DNA from: Prevotellaceae bacterium
GTDB taxonomy: Bacteria; Bacteroidota; Bacteroidia; Bacteroidales; UBA932
Length of the DNA: 9,066 nucleotides
NCBI GenBank assembly: GCA_031275145.1
Contig: JAISPE010000075.1
Span: forward strand, 1-9,066
Reading direction: 5' to 3'
A program made the translations under genes and the position numbers. Under the pieces are notes generated by a model. The model made no database searches. It had not been told where the DNA came from and saw only the letters and a list, made by a program, of their open reading frames with translations. Numbering within the stretch: position 1 is the stretch's first letter; the number at the start of each line of letters is the position of its first letter. Shown here in pieces: positions 1 to 6,470 of this stretch.

Positions 1-734
1 TGTTCGCCGTATTTTTGAGCGCTTGGCAAGAGTTCGTCTAAAGAGATGAACACCATAATTCCCGATACTGCCGCTAAAACCGTTCCGTTTATTGCAGGCG
101 ACCAGTACGGCATAAGAAAAAGATATGCAATCACCGCGCCGAGAGGCTCGGACAGTCCGGATGCAAACGATAGCCAGAAAGCCTTCTTACGGCTTCCCGT
201 AGAGTGATATACGGGGACAGCGACGGCAATACCTTCCGGAATATTGTGAATAGCAATCGCTACGGTGATGGGAATGGCAATGTCGAATCCGCCCAGAGCG
301 GAAGTAAATGTTGCAATACCTTCGGGAAAATTGTGAATAGCAATGGATAGGGCTACGACAATTCCCGTCCTTCCCAGATTGACGTTTTTGTTCATTTCTT
401 CTATACCGAGCAATTCGTGAGGGTTATTCGCTTTAGGCACAATAAAGTCTATCGCGGCAATCAGCGCCATGCCTCCGAAAAACGCAAGAAGCAGATATAA
501 AACCCCGTATCTTTCGCCGAACGTAGCGATGAGAGCATTTTTGGCTTCCGGCATCATCTCCATGAAAGAGATATAAATCATCACACCGGCGGAAAAACCG
601 AGTGAGGCGCACAGAAATTTCGTGTTCGTTTTTTTTGCCAGCAAAGAAATGAAACTGCCAATACCGGTTGATAATCCGGCTATCAAAGTCATGATAAAGG
701 CTATCCAGATATTTTCCAAACTTATATTCATCAT
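1..734 (-). CDS. zupT: ZIP-family metal transporter ZupT (3' end cut by window edge)
   Basis: This is an inner-membrane transporter expected to import zinc and other divalent cations. I translated it by hand because it runs off the left edge: 244 codons are visible from the ATG at 734, against about 260 in the family, so only the last roughly 20 residues are missing. The two ZIP signature helices are clear: AIHNFPEGIATF (residues 132-143, with H134, N135, E138) and AIHNIPEGIAVAVPV (161-175, with H163, N164, E167). These carry the metal-binding His, Asn and Glu residues. Other hydrophobic segments lie near 10-32, 41-60, 77-98, 185-207 and 218-233. A hydrophilic loop at about 100-120 replaces the His-rich loop seen in some relatives. 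A second ATG follows at 731. It starts 4 bases after the hisF stop, so it is the last visible gene of the panC operon. The only GGAGG lies 16 bases upstream inside hisF, too far to be a normal ribosome binding site. Confidence 0.93.
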   Translation of the reverse strand, partial: MMNISLENIWIAFIMTLIAGLSTGIGSFISLLAKKTNTKFLCASLGFSAGVMIYISFMEMMPEAKNALIATFGERYGVLYLLLAFFGGMALIAAIDFIVPKANNPHELLGIEEMNKNVNLGRTGIVVALSIAIHNFPEGIATFTSALGGFDIAIPITVAIAIHNIPEGIAVAVPVYHSTGSRKKAFWLSFASGLSEPLGAVIAYLFLMPYWSPAINGTVLAAVSGIMVFISLDELLPSAQKYGE

Positions 735-738
735 TTTT

Positions 739-1503
739 TCAGCTTTTAATCCTCCTGACCGCTATTGATTTTTCGTGGAGAAAATCTTTCAGGACGGGAA
801 TATCCATAATTCCAAAATGAAAAATCCCTGCTGCGAGGCCGGCGCTTGCCTTTGTTTTGTAAAAAATCTCAAAAAAATCTTCCGCTTTTCCCGCTCCTCC
901 CGATGCTATGACGGGAATATTCAGCGCAGCGCTCACATCTCCGGTGATATCAACAGCAAAACCGTTGCGCACGCCGTCGTTATTCATTGATGTCAGAAGT
1001 ATTTCGCCTGCGCCGAGTTTTTCGGCCTTTACAGCCCATTCCACAGTGTTTATGCCGGTAGGGATTCGCCCGCCATTGACAAAAACTTCCCAGACACCCT
1101 CAACATATTTCGTATCTATCGCAACGACAGTGCACTGTTTTCCGAAATCCGCAGCTATTTCCGAAATAAGACCGGGATTTTTTACGGCTGCCGAATTAAT
1201 GCTGACCTTGTCTGCGCCTGCGCGTATAACGGTTTCGGCATCTTTCAGCGAATTGATCCCGCCGCCGACAGTAAAGGGGATATTAATTTCTTCTGCAATA
1301 CGTTTGACCAAGCGAACAAATGTTTTTCGGCCTTCGACCGTAGCAGTAATATCGAGGAAGACTAATTCGTCCGCTCCCTGACCGACATATTTTTTTGCGA
1401 GTTCTACAGGGTCGCCGGCGTCTTTCAGGTCTATAAAGTTCGTGCCTTTAACCGTTCTGCCGTCTTTTACATCAAGACAGGGTATAATTCTTTTTTTTAA
1501 CAT
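739..1503 (-). CDS. hisF: Imidazole glycerol phosphate synthase, cyclase subunit HisF
   Basis: With ammonia supplied by the glutaminase HisH, HisF converts PRFAR to imidazole glycerol phosphate and AICAR, a cytoplasmic step of histidine synthesis. The 254-residue length matches the family. The N-terminus KRIIPCLDVKDGRTVKG is the classic HisF start and holds the catalytic Asp11. The second catalytic Asp is at 130 in VVAIDTKY. Phosphate-binding loops of the (beta/alpha)8 barrel are seen at TVGGGI (78-83) and IPVIASGGAG (in the second half). The barrel looks complete, with no missing key residue. It lies 23 bases after the S4-protein gene and 4 bases before zupT. No other his gene, in particular no hisH partner, is in the window, so it is detached from the usual histidine cluster here. 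A specialised HisF2 of surface-sugar pathways is possible but less likely given the canonical sequence. Confidence 0.97.
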   Translation of the reverse strand: MLKKRIIPCLDVKDGRTVKGTNFIDLKDAGDPVELAKKYVGQGADELVFLDITATVEGRKTFVRLVKRIAEEINIPFTVGGGINSLKDAETVIRAGADKVSINSAAVKNPGLISEIAADFGKQCTVVAIDTKYVEGVWEVFVNGGRIPTGINTVEWAVKAEKLGAGEILLTSMNNDGVRNGFAVDITGDVSAALNIPVIASGGAGKAEDFFEIFYKTKASAGLAAGIFHFGIMDIPVLKDFLHEKSIAVRRIKS

Positions 1504-1526
1504 AAACTTTCGATTATCGCGCTTTG

Positions 1527-1751
1527 CTATTTAATCAGGATAATAATATTTTTTCCGTCCGGTTTTACTTCAACTCTGTCACCGGACCGGACTTTCGCTC
1601 TCCGTCGAAATTCCTGCGTGCCGTTCAGATACACATCTCCGTCATCTACCAGCATTTTCGCTTCGCTGCCGCTTGCAGCCAGACTCAGAACTTTCAACAG
1701 TTGAATCAGTTCTATGTAATCTCCTTTGGAAACAGTGAAATCAAGTGTCAT
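1527..1751 (-). CDS. Small S4-domain RNA-binding protein (YbcJ-like)
   Basis: This 74-residue protein is almost entirely one S4 RNA-binding domain. The pattern IELIQLLKVLSLAASGSEAK (residues 13-32), then VDDGDVYLNG (35-44), the basic RRRAKV stretch and SGDRVEV matches the small stand-alone S4 family that includes E. coli YbcJ, in which helix-loop-strand elements form an RNA-binding surface. The substrate is unknown; ribosomal or structured RNA is expected from the family. It starts 9 bases after the panC stop and ends 23 bases before hisF, so it is probably co-transcribed with both. The start is the only sensible ATG; the domain begins within a dozen residues. Related S4 proteins in Firmicutes (YaaA/RlbA) are alternatives for the subfamily, but size and the GSEAK-VDDGDV pattern favour YbcJ. 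Confidence 0.88.
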   Translation of the reverse strand: MTLDFTVSKGDYIELIQLLKVLSLAASGSEAKMLVDDGDVYLNGTQEFRRRAKVRSGDRVEVKPDGKNIIILIK

Positions 1752-1760
1752 GACGGAAAA

Positions 1761-2600
1761 TTATTTCAGTTGAACGTTATCTATTAAACGGATTTTGCCG
1801 GCGTGAACTGCCGTACAGACAAATATTTCCGCAGCTTCGTCCCATCCGGATACGGGCTGCAAAGTGTTGGCATCGACGATTTCCAGATATTCGACTTCAA
1901 GTTCGGGAGACGAATTTATCCGCCGTATGGCTTCGTCCCTGACTTCGTTTACCGGCGTCGTGACTGCCTGTTCCTTAATGTAAAACAGCGCTCCCGATAT
2001 TTTGGCGGCTTCCTTCCTCTGAATTTCCGTTAACAGCATGTTTCTCGAACTCATGGCAAGACCGCTCTGTTCCCTGACAATCGGACAGACGACCGTTTCT
2101 GTTGTAAGATTCAGCTGTCTAACCATATTTTTGATTATGCTTACCTGCTGAAAATCTTTCTGTCCGAAAAAAGATTTGTCGGGATTGACAATATCGAACA
2201 GACGGCTGACAACCTGCGCTACTCCGTTGAAATGCCCCGGCCGGAATTTTCCTTCCATAACTTTATCCAGCTCTCCGAAATCGAAAATCCTTTCGTCCTT
2301 TTCGGGATATATTTCTTCTTCGGCAGGGGCAAAAACAATATCGCAACCTGCATGTTCCAGAATTTCCCCGTCCGCTTCCAGCGTTCTCGGATAGCGGCGG
2401 TAATCTTCCTTATCGGTAAACTGTGTGGGATTAACGAAAATGCTTACAACCGTAATGTCGCACATCGATCTGCACTGACGGACTAACGACAGATGTCCCT
2501 GATGCAAAGCGCCCATAGTCGGTACAAAACCGACTGTTTTATCTTTCCTCAATTCTGACAGTCTTGATTTTAACTCTGCAACTTTTATGAACTTTTCCAT
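1761..2600 (-). CDS. panC: Pantothenate synthetase (pantoate--beta-alanine ligase)
   Basis: PanC joins pantoate and beta-alanine using ATP, through a pantoyl-adenylate, to make pantothenate, the precursor of coenzyme A. The 279-residue product has the usual length. The nucleotide-binding PTMGALHQGH (27-36) contains the HxGH motif at 33-36. SIFVNPTQF (53-61) is a conserved substrate-pocket strand. The FFGQKDFQQ loop (144-152) and MSSRN (183-187, the KMSKS-like motif) complete the active site. The C-terminal half ends with the EYLEIVDANTLQPV dimer region typical of the family. The gene is first in a minus-strand run with the S4 gene, hisF and zupT, and is divergent from oxyR. A TAnnTTTG-type box lies 27-34 bases upstream of the start. 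The panB and panD genes are not in the window. Confidence 0.97.
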   Translation of the reverse strand: MEKFIKVAELKSRLSELRKDKTVGFVPTMGALHQGHLSLVRQCRSMCDITVVSIFVNPTQFTDKEDYRRYPRTLEADGEILEHAGCDIVFAPAEEEIYPEKDERIFDFGELDKVMEGKFRPGHFNGVAQVVSRLFDIVNPDKSFFGQKDFQQVSIIKNMVRQLNLTTETVVCPIVREQSGLAMSSRNMLLTEIQRKEAAKISGALFYIKEQAVTTPVNEVRDEAIRRINSSPELEVEYLEIVDANTLQPVSGWDEAAEIFVCTAVHAGKIRLIDNVQLK

Positions 2601-2626
2601 TATAAACTGTTTTGTACAAAATTGCG

Positions 2627-2634
2627 CAAAGATA
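2627..2634 (-). promoter_or_regulatory. Putative -7 box of the panC promoter
   Basis: Read on the minus strand this is TATCTTTG, a full match to the Bacteroidota primary sigma -7 consensus TAnnTTTG. It would put the transcription start about 20 bases before the panC ATG. I see no good -33 TTTG about 19-21 bases further upstream, so the call rests on one box and its position. Confidence 0.5.
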
Positions 2635-2636
2635 AC

Positions 2637-2658
2637 TGATAATTGTCAATTGATAATT
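2637..2658. promoter_or_regulatory. Possible operator in the panC-oxyR divergent region
   Basis: Two copies of TGATAATT (2637-2644 and 2651-2658) flank and overlap the palindrome AATTGTCAATT (2641-2651). The palindrome covers the -33 TTG of oxyR and lies just upstream of the panC -7 box. LysR-type regulators such as OxyR often bind dyad sites in their own divergent promoter, so an autoregulatory site is a reasonable guess. The motif is short and AT-rich, so chance cannot be excluded. Confidence 0.3.
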
Positions 2659-2672
2659 TTTTATTACTTTTG
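2643..2672 (+). promoter_or_regulatory. Putative oxyR promoter (-33 TTG, -7 TACTTTTG)
   Basis: TACTTTTG at 2665-2672 matches the Bacteroidota -7 consensus TAnnTTTG exactly. A TTG at 2643-2645, 19 bases upstream, fits the -33 element and the known spacing. The predicted start would be near 2679, giving a leader of only about 10 bases before the oxyR ATG at 2689. The -33 box lies inside a small palindrome, which may allow autoregulation. Confidence 0.62.
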
Positions 2673-2688
2673 CGGAAATCTATTGCGT

Positions 2689-3636
2689 ATGAATGTGCAA
2701 CAATTAGAATATGTTATTGCCGTCGATAATTTCCGGCATTTCGCCAGAGCGGCGGAAGTGTGTCACGTGACACAACCCACTTTAAGTATGATGATTCAGA
2801 AGCTGGAGGAGGAGCTTGATGTGAAAATCTTCGACCGTTCAAAGCATCCGGTAGAGCCAACCGCCATCGGTAAACAAATCATCGAGCAGGCACGTATTTC
2901 CCTGCGCCATTTCAAGCTGATAAAGGAAGTGGTCGAAAACGAACAGCAAATTGTTACGGGAAGTTTCAGATTAGGCATTATCCCTACAATAGCCTCGTAC
3001 CTTGTTCCGGTTATCCTTCACAAACACAATACCGGATACAAAGACATTGATTTGACGCTGAAAGAAAGTACAACGAATGAACTTATCTCCGAACTGATGA
3101 ACGGAACGTTAGACGGCGGAATACTCGCCGGACCGCTGAATCATCCCGGACTGATTGAATATCCGGTGTATTACGAAAAATTCTATGCATACGTCTCTCC
3201 GCTGGACAATATTTACAGCGAAAAGGAAATCGACCTGAACAAAGTCGATATCAGCATGGTCTGGCTGCTGGAAAACGAACATTGCCTGAGAGGACAGATT
3301 GAACGGCTGTGCAAACTGAAAAGAAATTCGGAATCCGGCAAGCCGGTGCATACTGTCAGATATGAATCGGGAAGCATTGATACTCTCATTAATGTGGTCG
3401 ATTATAATCCGGGGATTACGATTATTCCCGAAATGCACGCCATGGGACTGAACGAGGAAAAACAGGAAAATCTGCGCGCGTTTAAAGATTTGACCGCCGT
3501 CAGGGAAGTCAGTCTGATTGTCAGCAGGGAATATGTCCGTAAAACTATGCTGAACATTATTCTGGAAATAATCCGGAACTCTGTCCCGAAATCCATGCAA
3601 AATCCCGAGCTGAAAGCTCACGTGATAGATCTTTGA
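2689..3636 (+). CDS. oxyR: Peroxide-sensing LysR-type regulator OxyR
   Basis: This cytoplasmic transcription factor senses hydrogen peroxide through a reversible disulfide and switches on defence genes such as catalase, alkyl hydroperoxide reductase and Dps. I chose the ATG at 2689 (315 residues) because MNVQQLEYVIAV is the standard LysR N-terminus. The frame stays open 34 codons further upstream, but that part overlaps the promoter and the panC start. The winged helix-turn-helix covers about residues 4-63 (FARAAEVCHVTQPTLSMMIQKLE). The effector domain runs from about 90 to 300. In HCLRGQIERLC the two redox cysteines fall at positions 199 and 208, the same numbers and spacing as in E. coli OxyR, and His198 is also kept. 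This separates it from other LysR proteins. It is divergent from panC and stands alone; no peroxide-defence gene is adjacent in the window. Confidence 0.93.
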   Translation: MNVQQLEYVIAVDNFRHFARAAEVCHVTQPTLSMMIQKLEEELDVKIFDRSKHPVEPTAIGKQIIEQARISLRHFKLIKEVVENEQQIVTGSFRLGIIPTIASYLVPVILHKHNTGYKDIDLTLKESTTNELISELMNGTLDGGILAGPLNHPGLIEYPVYYEKFYAYVSPLDNIYSEKEIDLNKVDISMVWLLENEHCLRGQIERLCKLKRNSESGKPVHTVRYESGSIDTLINVVDYNPGITIIPEMHAMGLNEEKQENLRAFKDLTAVREVSLIVSREYVRKTMLNIILEIIRNSVPKSMQNPELKAHVIDL

Positions 3637-3658
3637 GTTATGAGTTATGAAGTATGAG
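3635..3658 (+). repeat. Heptamer tandem repeat (GAGTTAT)
   Basis: Two exact copies of GAGTTAT and a third as GAAGTAT, followed by a partial GAG, begin at the last two bases of the oxyR stop codon. It is a short simple-sequence repeat at the start of the intergenic spacer. I see no function for it. Confidence 0.5.
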
Positions 3659-3697
3659 GTATTGGCCTCGACGTTTTTCTGCTGAGACGTCATTTTC

Positions 3698-3717
3698 GGG
3701 CGAAAAATTTTTCGCCC
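3698..3717. repeat. Perfect 20-base palindrome (GGGCGAAAAA / TTTTTCGCCC)
   Basis: GGGCGAAAAA is followed directly by its reverse complement TTTTTCGCCC, with no spacer. As RNA it would fold with a small loop in the A/T centre. It lies 61 bases after the oxyR stop, so it could act as or near a transcription terminator, but no T-run follows the stem. It is also consistent with a dispersed palindromic repeat of the REP type. Confidence 0.6.
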
Positions 3718-3796
3718 CTACACGGATACCCCCGAACAATCCGAAAACATGACCGGGTATAAACAAAATTCACTCTGTTCGAAACATTAGACAATC

Positions 3797-3831
3797 ACGG
3801 ATTACGTGCAAGCCCGTAATTTGTAATCCGT
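3797..3831. repeat. Inverted repeat ACGGATTAC / GTAATCCGT
   Basis: ACGGATTAC at 3797-3805 and GTAATCCGT at 3823-3831 are exact reverse complements with a 17-base loop. Inside it ATTACG (3801-3806) and CGTAAT (3815-3820) offer a competing shorter stem. The similar wording of the halves (CGTAAT, GTAATCCGTAAT) suggests a small slipped repeat rather than a designed terminator. Confidence 0.4.
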
Positions 3832-3931
3832 AATTGATCCGTCATGACCGTACGAACAATAATTGATTAATTATGTTTTGATAAACGGGTTGGCAGTTTG
3901 CAAATAGAAGTAACAGTTAATAATATTAATA

Positions 3932-6226
3932 ATGAATAATTATAAGATATTTAATAGGATGAATAAACTGTTGAAGAACTTGCATAAACTCTCCGAATCG
4001 GGATTAAGGGATTATCGGGATAATTCGGAAAATCCTTTAATTCTGCAAATTCCGGTCAAAATTATATTCATAGTGTTCATAATAGCTTTTCCGGTCGAGG
4101 GCAAGGCCTGCAATATGGCGATAGTCATCGATGACGATGTTCGTGCAAACAGCGACACTGTCAGCGGGACAAAAAACATTCCGCTTACAATCGATGTGCT
4201 TGCAAACGACGATTATCCCGACGCCTGTACGCCCGAACTCACGATAATCGAAGATTCGTACAACAATACCGGAGTCGCGACGGTATCGGACAGTAAAATA
4301 CTTTACACCCCCGAGACTGGAAAGTCCGGTATCGACAGTATTCTTTATCAGCTGAAATGTTCCGGCGACCGGACATCTGCCGCAAAAGTGTATCTGGTAA
4401 TTTCAAATCCCCTGTCGCTGCAATACATTGCCTGCCCGGGCGCTTCGATGACAATGGGTTTCAACGCCATTGCCGGAGTAACATATCGCTGGTACAGACA
4501 GGACGGCAGTACTGTATCAAATTCAGCCAATACGGTAACGGTGGTCAGAGGTTCTGCCGCCGACATCCGGACATGGCTGGTTGAACCGCGATACGGCAGA
4601 TTCGTTTTCCCGCGCTGTCCTGTGAATCTGGAAGAGGGCGACAATTGCGGAACAACCAGTCCGAAAGGCTGTGCCGCCGTCGGTCCGGTGATATGGAAAG
4701 AAGATTTCGACCGTTATCATGACGGATTGAACCCCGGTTCGCCATCATACGGCAACGAACCGCTCGCCCCCGGAATGACTACATATACTTTCCGTTCCGC
4801 ACCGTTTAAGCAGGCAAGATCATACGCGCTTACAAAAGACGCCGGAGAACCGTATTGGGGATCGGCATTATATTTACAGCCTTTCAATGACGATCATACT
4901 TATCCCAATGACAGAAGCCGGGGACGTTTTTTTATGATAAACGGATCAGGCAATCGCGACCAGTTATACCGACAAACCATTAGCGGAGTGTGTAACAGTA
5001 CAAAACTGTATTTCTCGTTTTGGGCAAGAGGGTACGATGCTTTGTTAAAATGGATGATCTTTTCAAGCAGTGACAACAGTGTCCTGGCGACATTCGTGCC
5101 GGCTAAGTTGCAGGCGAATGCGGATTTTGACGAAACAGATCCGTGGGAACATTACGGATTTATGTGTTCGGTGCCGGAAGGGGTTAATTCCGTATATTTT
5201 GAATTTTTTAACGATAATCTGAATACGAGCGGCAACGATTTTTCGGTAGATGATATCGAAGTACGTCTTTGCATGCCGCCAATAGTTACAGACATGACAG
5301 GTCACGACACGACTGTCTGTTATGGCAACAGTCTGGATATTGCCGGAACATATACGGAAGACTGTATTTTCGGCAACAGCATCGCTTTCAGATGGGAATT
5401 TCGCCATATCGACAGCAGCAGCTGGAAAACGCTGAAACAGGAGAATATTACTGTTGACTGTGAGAATGTGCCGGCAATAACAAAAACCCTGTCAATAGCC
5501 TCGGCAACCAAAGCCGACGAAGGCCATTACCGTATGCTGTTGAGTTCAAGAGCAAATATCGGCAGCGTCAACTGCCGCTCCACATCCGATTCGGTGTATG
5601 TACATGTCGTTGATAAATACGTTGCTCCGGATATACGGATACAGGTTTGTCCTTCGCCGCCCAACCGTACGGTACAGTTGTCGAGTTATCTGGATTCGAC
5701 GGATTACAGCAGGATACAGTGGGAACAGGTATCTCCGTATCCGGTTATCGCCGATACCGAAACAGGTTTGATTTCCGATATGTATTTTCGGAAAAACGCT
5801 ACCTATACATACCGGTACACGCTTGCGTCGCCGGAATATTCAGATTGCGGTATGACCGCGGCAAAAGTGTATGTGCATACTTTGACCGACCGTATTCGGG
5901 GAAAAACCGTCGATACAATAATGATATGTTCATCGCTTGCCGACAGCAGATCGATCAATATGAACCAGATATTCGGTCTCGAACTTGGCGGCAGCTGGAC
6001 TTATCCGCTCAACGCAAACAGCACAGTGACGAATAATATCCGGACATTTTCCGCATCGTCGCAATACTCCGGAGCGATAATGTTCGACGCCCAAACAGCG
6101 TACGCGGAAGCCGACAGCAGCTACGATATAATATATAATGGTATAACCGCCAAAAAATTTGATTTCGTCTATACGGCGTCATGCATCAACGGCGAAAAAC
6201 GGGTTGTGCTTATCGTGACGGAATAA
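3932..6226 (+). CDS. Large exported multi-domain surface protein with Ig-like and jelly-roll-like domains
   Basis: I do not recognise a named gene. The 764-residue product has a long polar N-region (1-40), a hydrophobic segment IIFIVFIIAF (44-53) and a possible signal peptidase I site after GKA (57-59). Residues 68-157 match the bacterial Big_9/VCBS-cadherin pattern (IDVLANDD, then ILYTPETGKSGIDSILYQL). About 160-235 looks like an Ig/PKD-type strand region. About 253-447 looks like a jelly-roll or MAM-like module, opening with WKEDFDRY and closing with FSVDDIEVRLC. Further Ig-like modules follow at about 455-560 (ending ADEGHYRMLL...VYVHVV), 565-652 and 655-764. Eighteen cysteines suggest disulfide-stabilised folding outside the cytoplasm. 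The likely role is adhesion or surface structure. No catalytic motif is visible, and the C-terminus lacks an obvious type IX sorting domain or LPXTG. Upstream sequence is AT-rich. A second ATG at codon 10 is possible. Confidence 0.8.
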   Translation: MNNYKIFNRMNKLLKNLHKLSESGLRDYRDNSENPLILQIPVKIIFIVFIIAFPVEGKACNMAIVIDDDVRANSDTVSGTKNIPLTIDVLANDDYPDACTPELTIIEDSYNNTGVATVSDSKILYTPETGKSGIDSILYQLKCSGDRTSAAKVYLVISNPLSLQYIACPGASMTMGFNAIAGVTYRWYRQDGSTVSNSANTVTVVRGSAADIRTWLVEPRYGRFVFPRCPVNLEEGDNCGTTSPKGCAAVGPVIWKEDFDRYHDGLNPGSPSYGNEPLAPGMTTYTFRSAPFKQARSYALTKDAGEPYWGSALYLQPFNDDHTYPNDRSRGRFFMINGSGNRDQLYRQTISGVCNSTKLYFSFWARGYDALLKWMIFSSSDNSVLATFVPAKLQANADFDETDPWEHYGFMCSVPEGVNSVYFEFFNDNLNTSGNDFSVDDIEVRLCMPPIVTDMTGHDTTVCYGNSLDIAGTYTEDCIFGNSIAFRWEFRHIDSSSWKTLKQENITVDCENVPAITKTLSIASATKADEGHYRMLLSSRANIGSVNCRSTSDSVYVHVVDKYVAPDIRIQVCPSPPNRTVQLSSYLDSTDYSRIQWEQVSPYPVIADTETGLISDMYFRKNATYTYRYTLASPEYSDCGMTAAKVYVHTLTDRIRGKTVDTIMICSSLADSRSINMNQIFGLELGGSWTYPLNANSTVTNNIRTFSASSQYSGAIMFDAQTAYAEADSSYDIIYNGITAKKFDFVYTASCINGEKRVVLIVTE

Positions 6227-6252
6227 ACGGTTTACGGTTTGCGATTTTTGAT

Positions 6253-6279
6253 CCCGCAGTGACGAAAAATCCTTGCGGG
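6253..6279. terminator. Weak hairpin after the surface protein gene
   Basis: CCCGCA (6253-6258) and TGCGGG (6274-6279) can pair around a 15-base loop, 26 bases after the stop codon at 6226. There is no T-run after the stem, so it is at best a weak terminator candidate. Confidence 0.25.
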
Positions 6280-6339
6280 TGGGGTGTCAAAAATATCAAA
6301 TATTATGAAAAAAAACATCGTTCTGTTTTCGAATGAATG

Positions 6340-6432
6340 AAATCCCGTAGGGATGACATGCCGGTCCAATCCCGCTTTTTGTTCAAACTGTTGAAAATCT
6401 TCCGATACCGACATGTCATCCCTACGGGATTT
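6340..6432. repeat. Long inverted repeat with ATCCC-TAC-GGGAT core
   Basis: Bases 6340-6360 are the exact reverse complement of 6412-6432 (21 bases). After one mismatch, CGGT (6362-6365) pairs with ACCG (6407-6410). The loop is about 41 bases. Each arm contains its own small dyad, ATCCC and GGGAT around GTA or TAC. It lies between convergent genes, so it could end transcription in both directions. Its form also fits a REP or MITE-like dispersed element. No terminal target-site duplication was found by eye. Confidence 0.75.
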
Positions 6433-6470
6433 TTGGGAGGCGGGGGACGTGTTTTCTACCGATATTTCAT

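Larger units (their letters stand above)
3637..3931. other. Intergenic spacer between oxyR and the surface protein gene
   Basis: These 295 bases hold no credible gene. They contain the heptamer repeat, a perfect 20-base palindrome (3698-3717) and an inverted repeat (3797-3831). From about 3855 the sequence becomes strongly AT-rich up to the ATG at 3932, which fits a promoter and leader for the surface protein gene. I could not find an exact TAnnTTTG box; TATGTTTTG near 3872-3880 is one base off in spacing. Confidence 0.6.

Noticed and set aside
751..755. GGAGG as the zupT ribosome binding site
   Set aside because: It is 16 bases from the ATG, there is no start codon nearer to it, and Bacteroidota seldom depend on Shine-Dalgarno pairing.
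908..1381. 157-codon open frame antisense to hisF
   Set aside because: It is opposite a complete HisF with both catalytic Asp residues; its low-complexity Ser/Thr/Pro-rich composition is typical of a shadow frame.
2587..2688. N-terminal extension of OxyR by 34 residues
   Set aside because: The extension overlaps the panC start and the oxyR promoter boxes, and the LysR family starts at the MNVQQLEYV position.
2761..2772. 12-base palindrome TGTCACGTGACA within oxyR
   Set aside because: It encodes the conserved helix-turn-helix residues CHVT, so coding constraint explains it well enough.
3109..3693. 194-codon open frame antisense to oxyR
   Set aside because: It lies opposite a well-supported OxyR effector domain, has no recognisable domain and looks like a by-product of codon use.
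4094..4111. Lipobox at C60 of the surface protein
   Set aside because: The residues before the cysteine are EGKA; position -3 is Gly rather than Leu or a similar residue, so signal peptidase I cleavage or an uncleaved anchor fits better.
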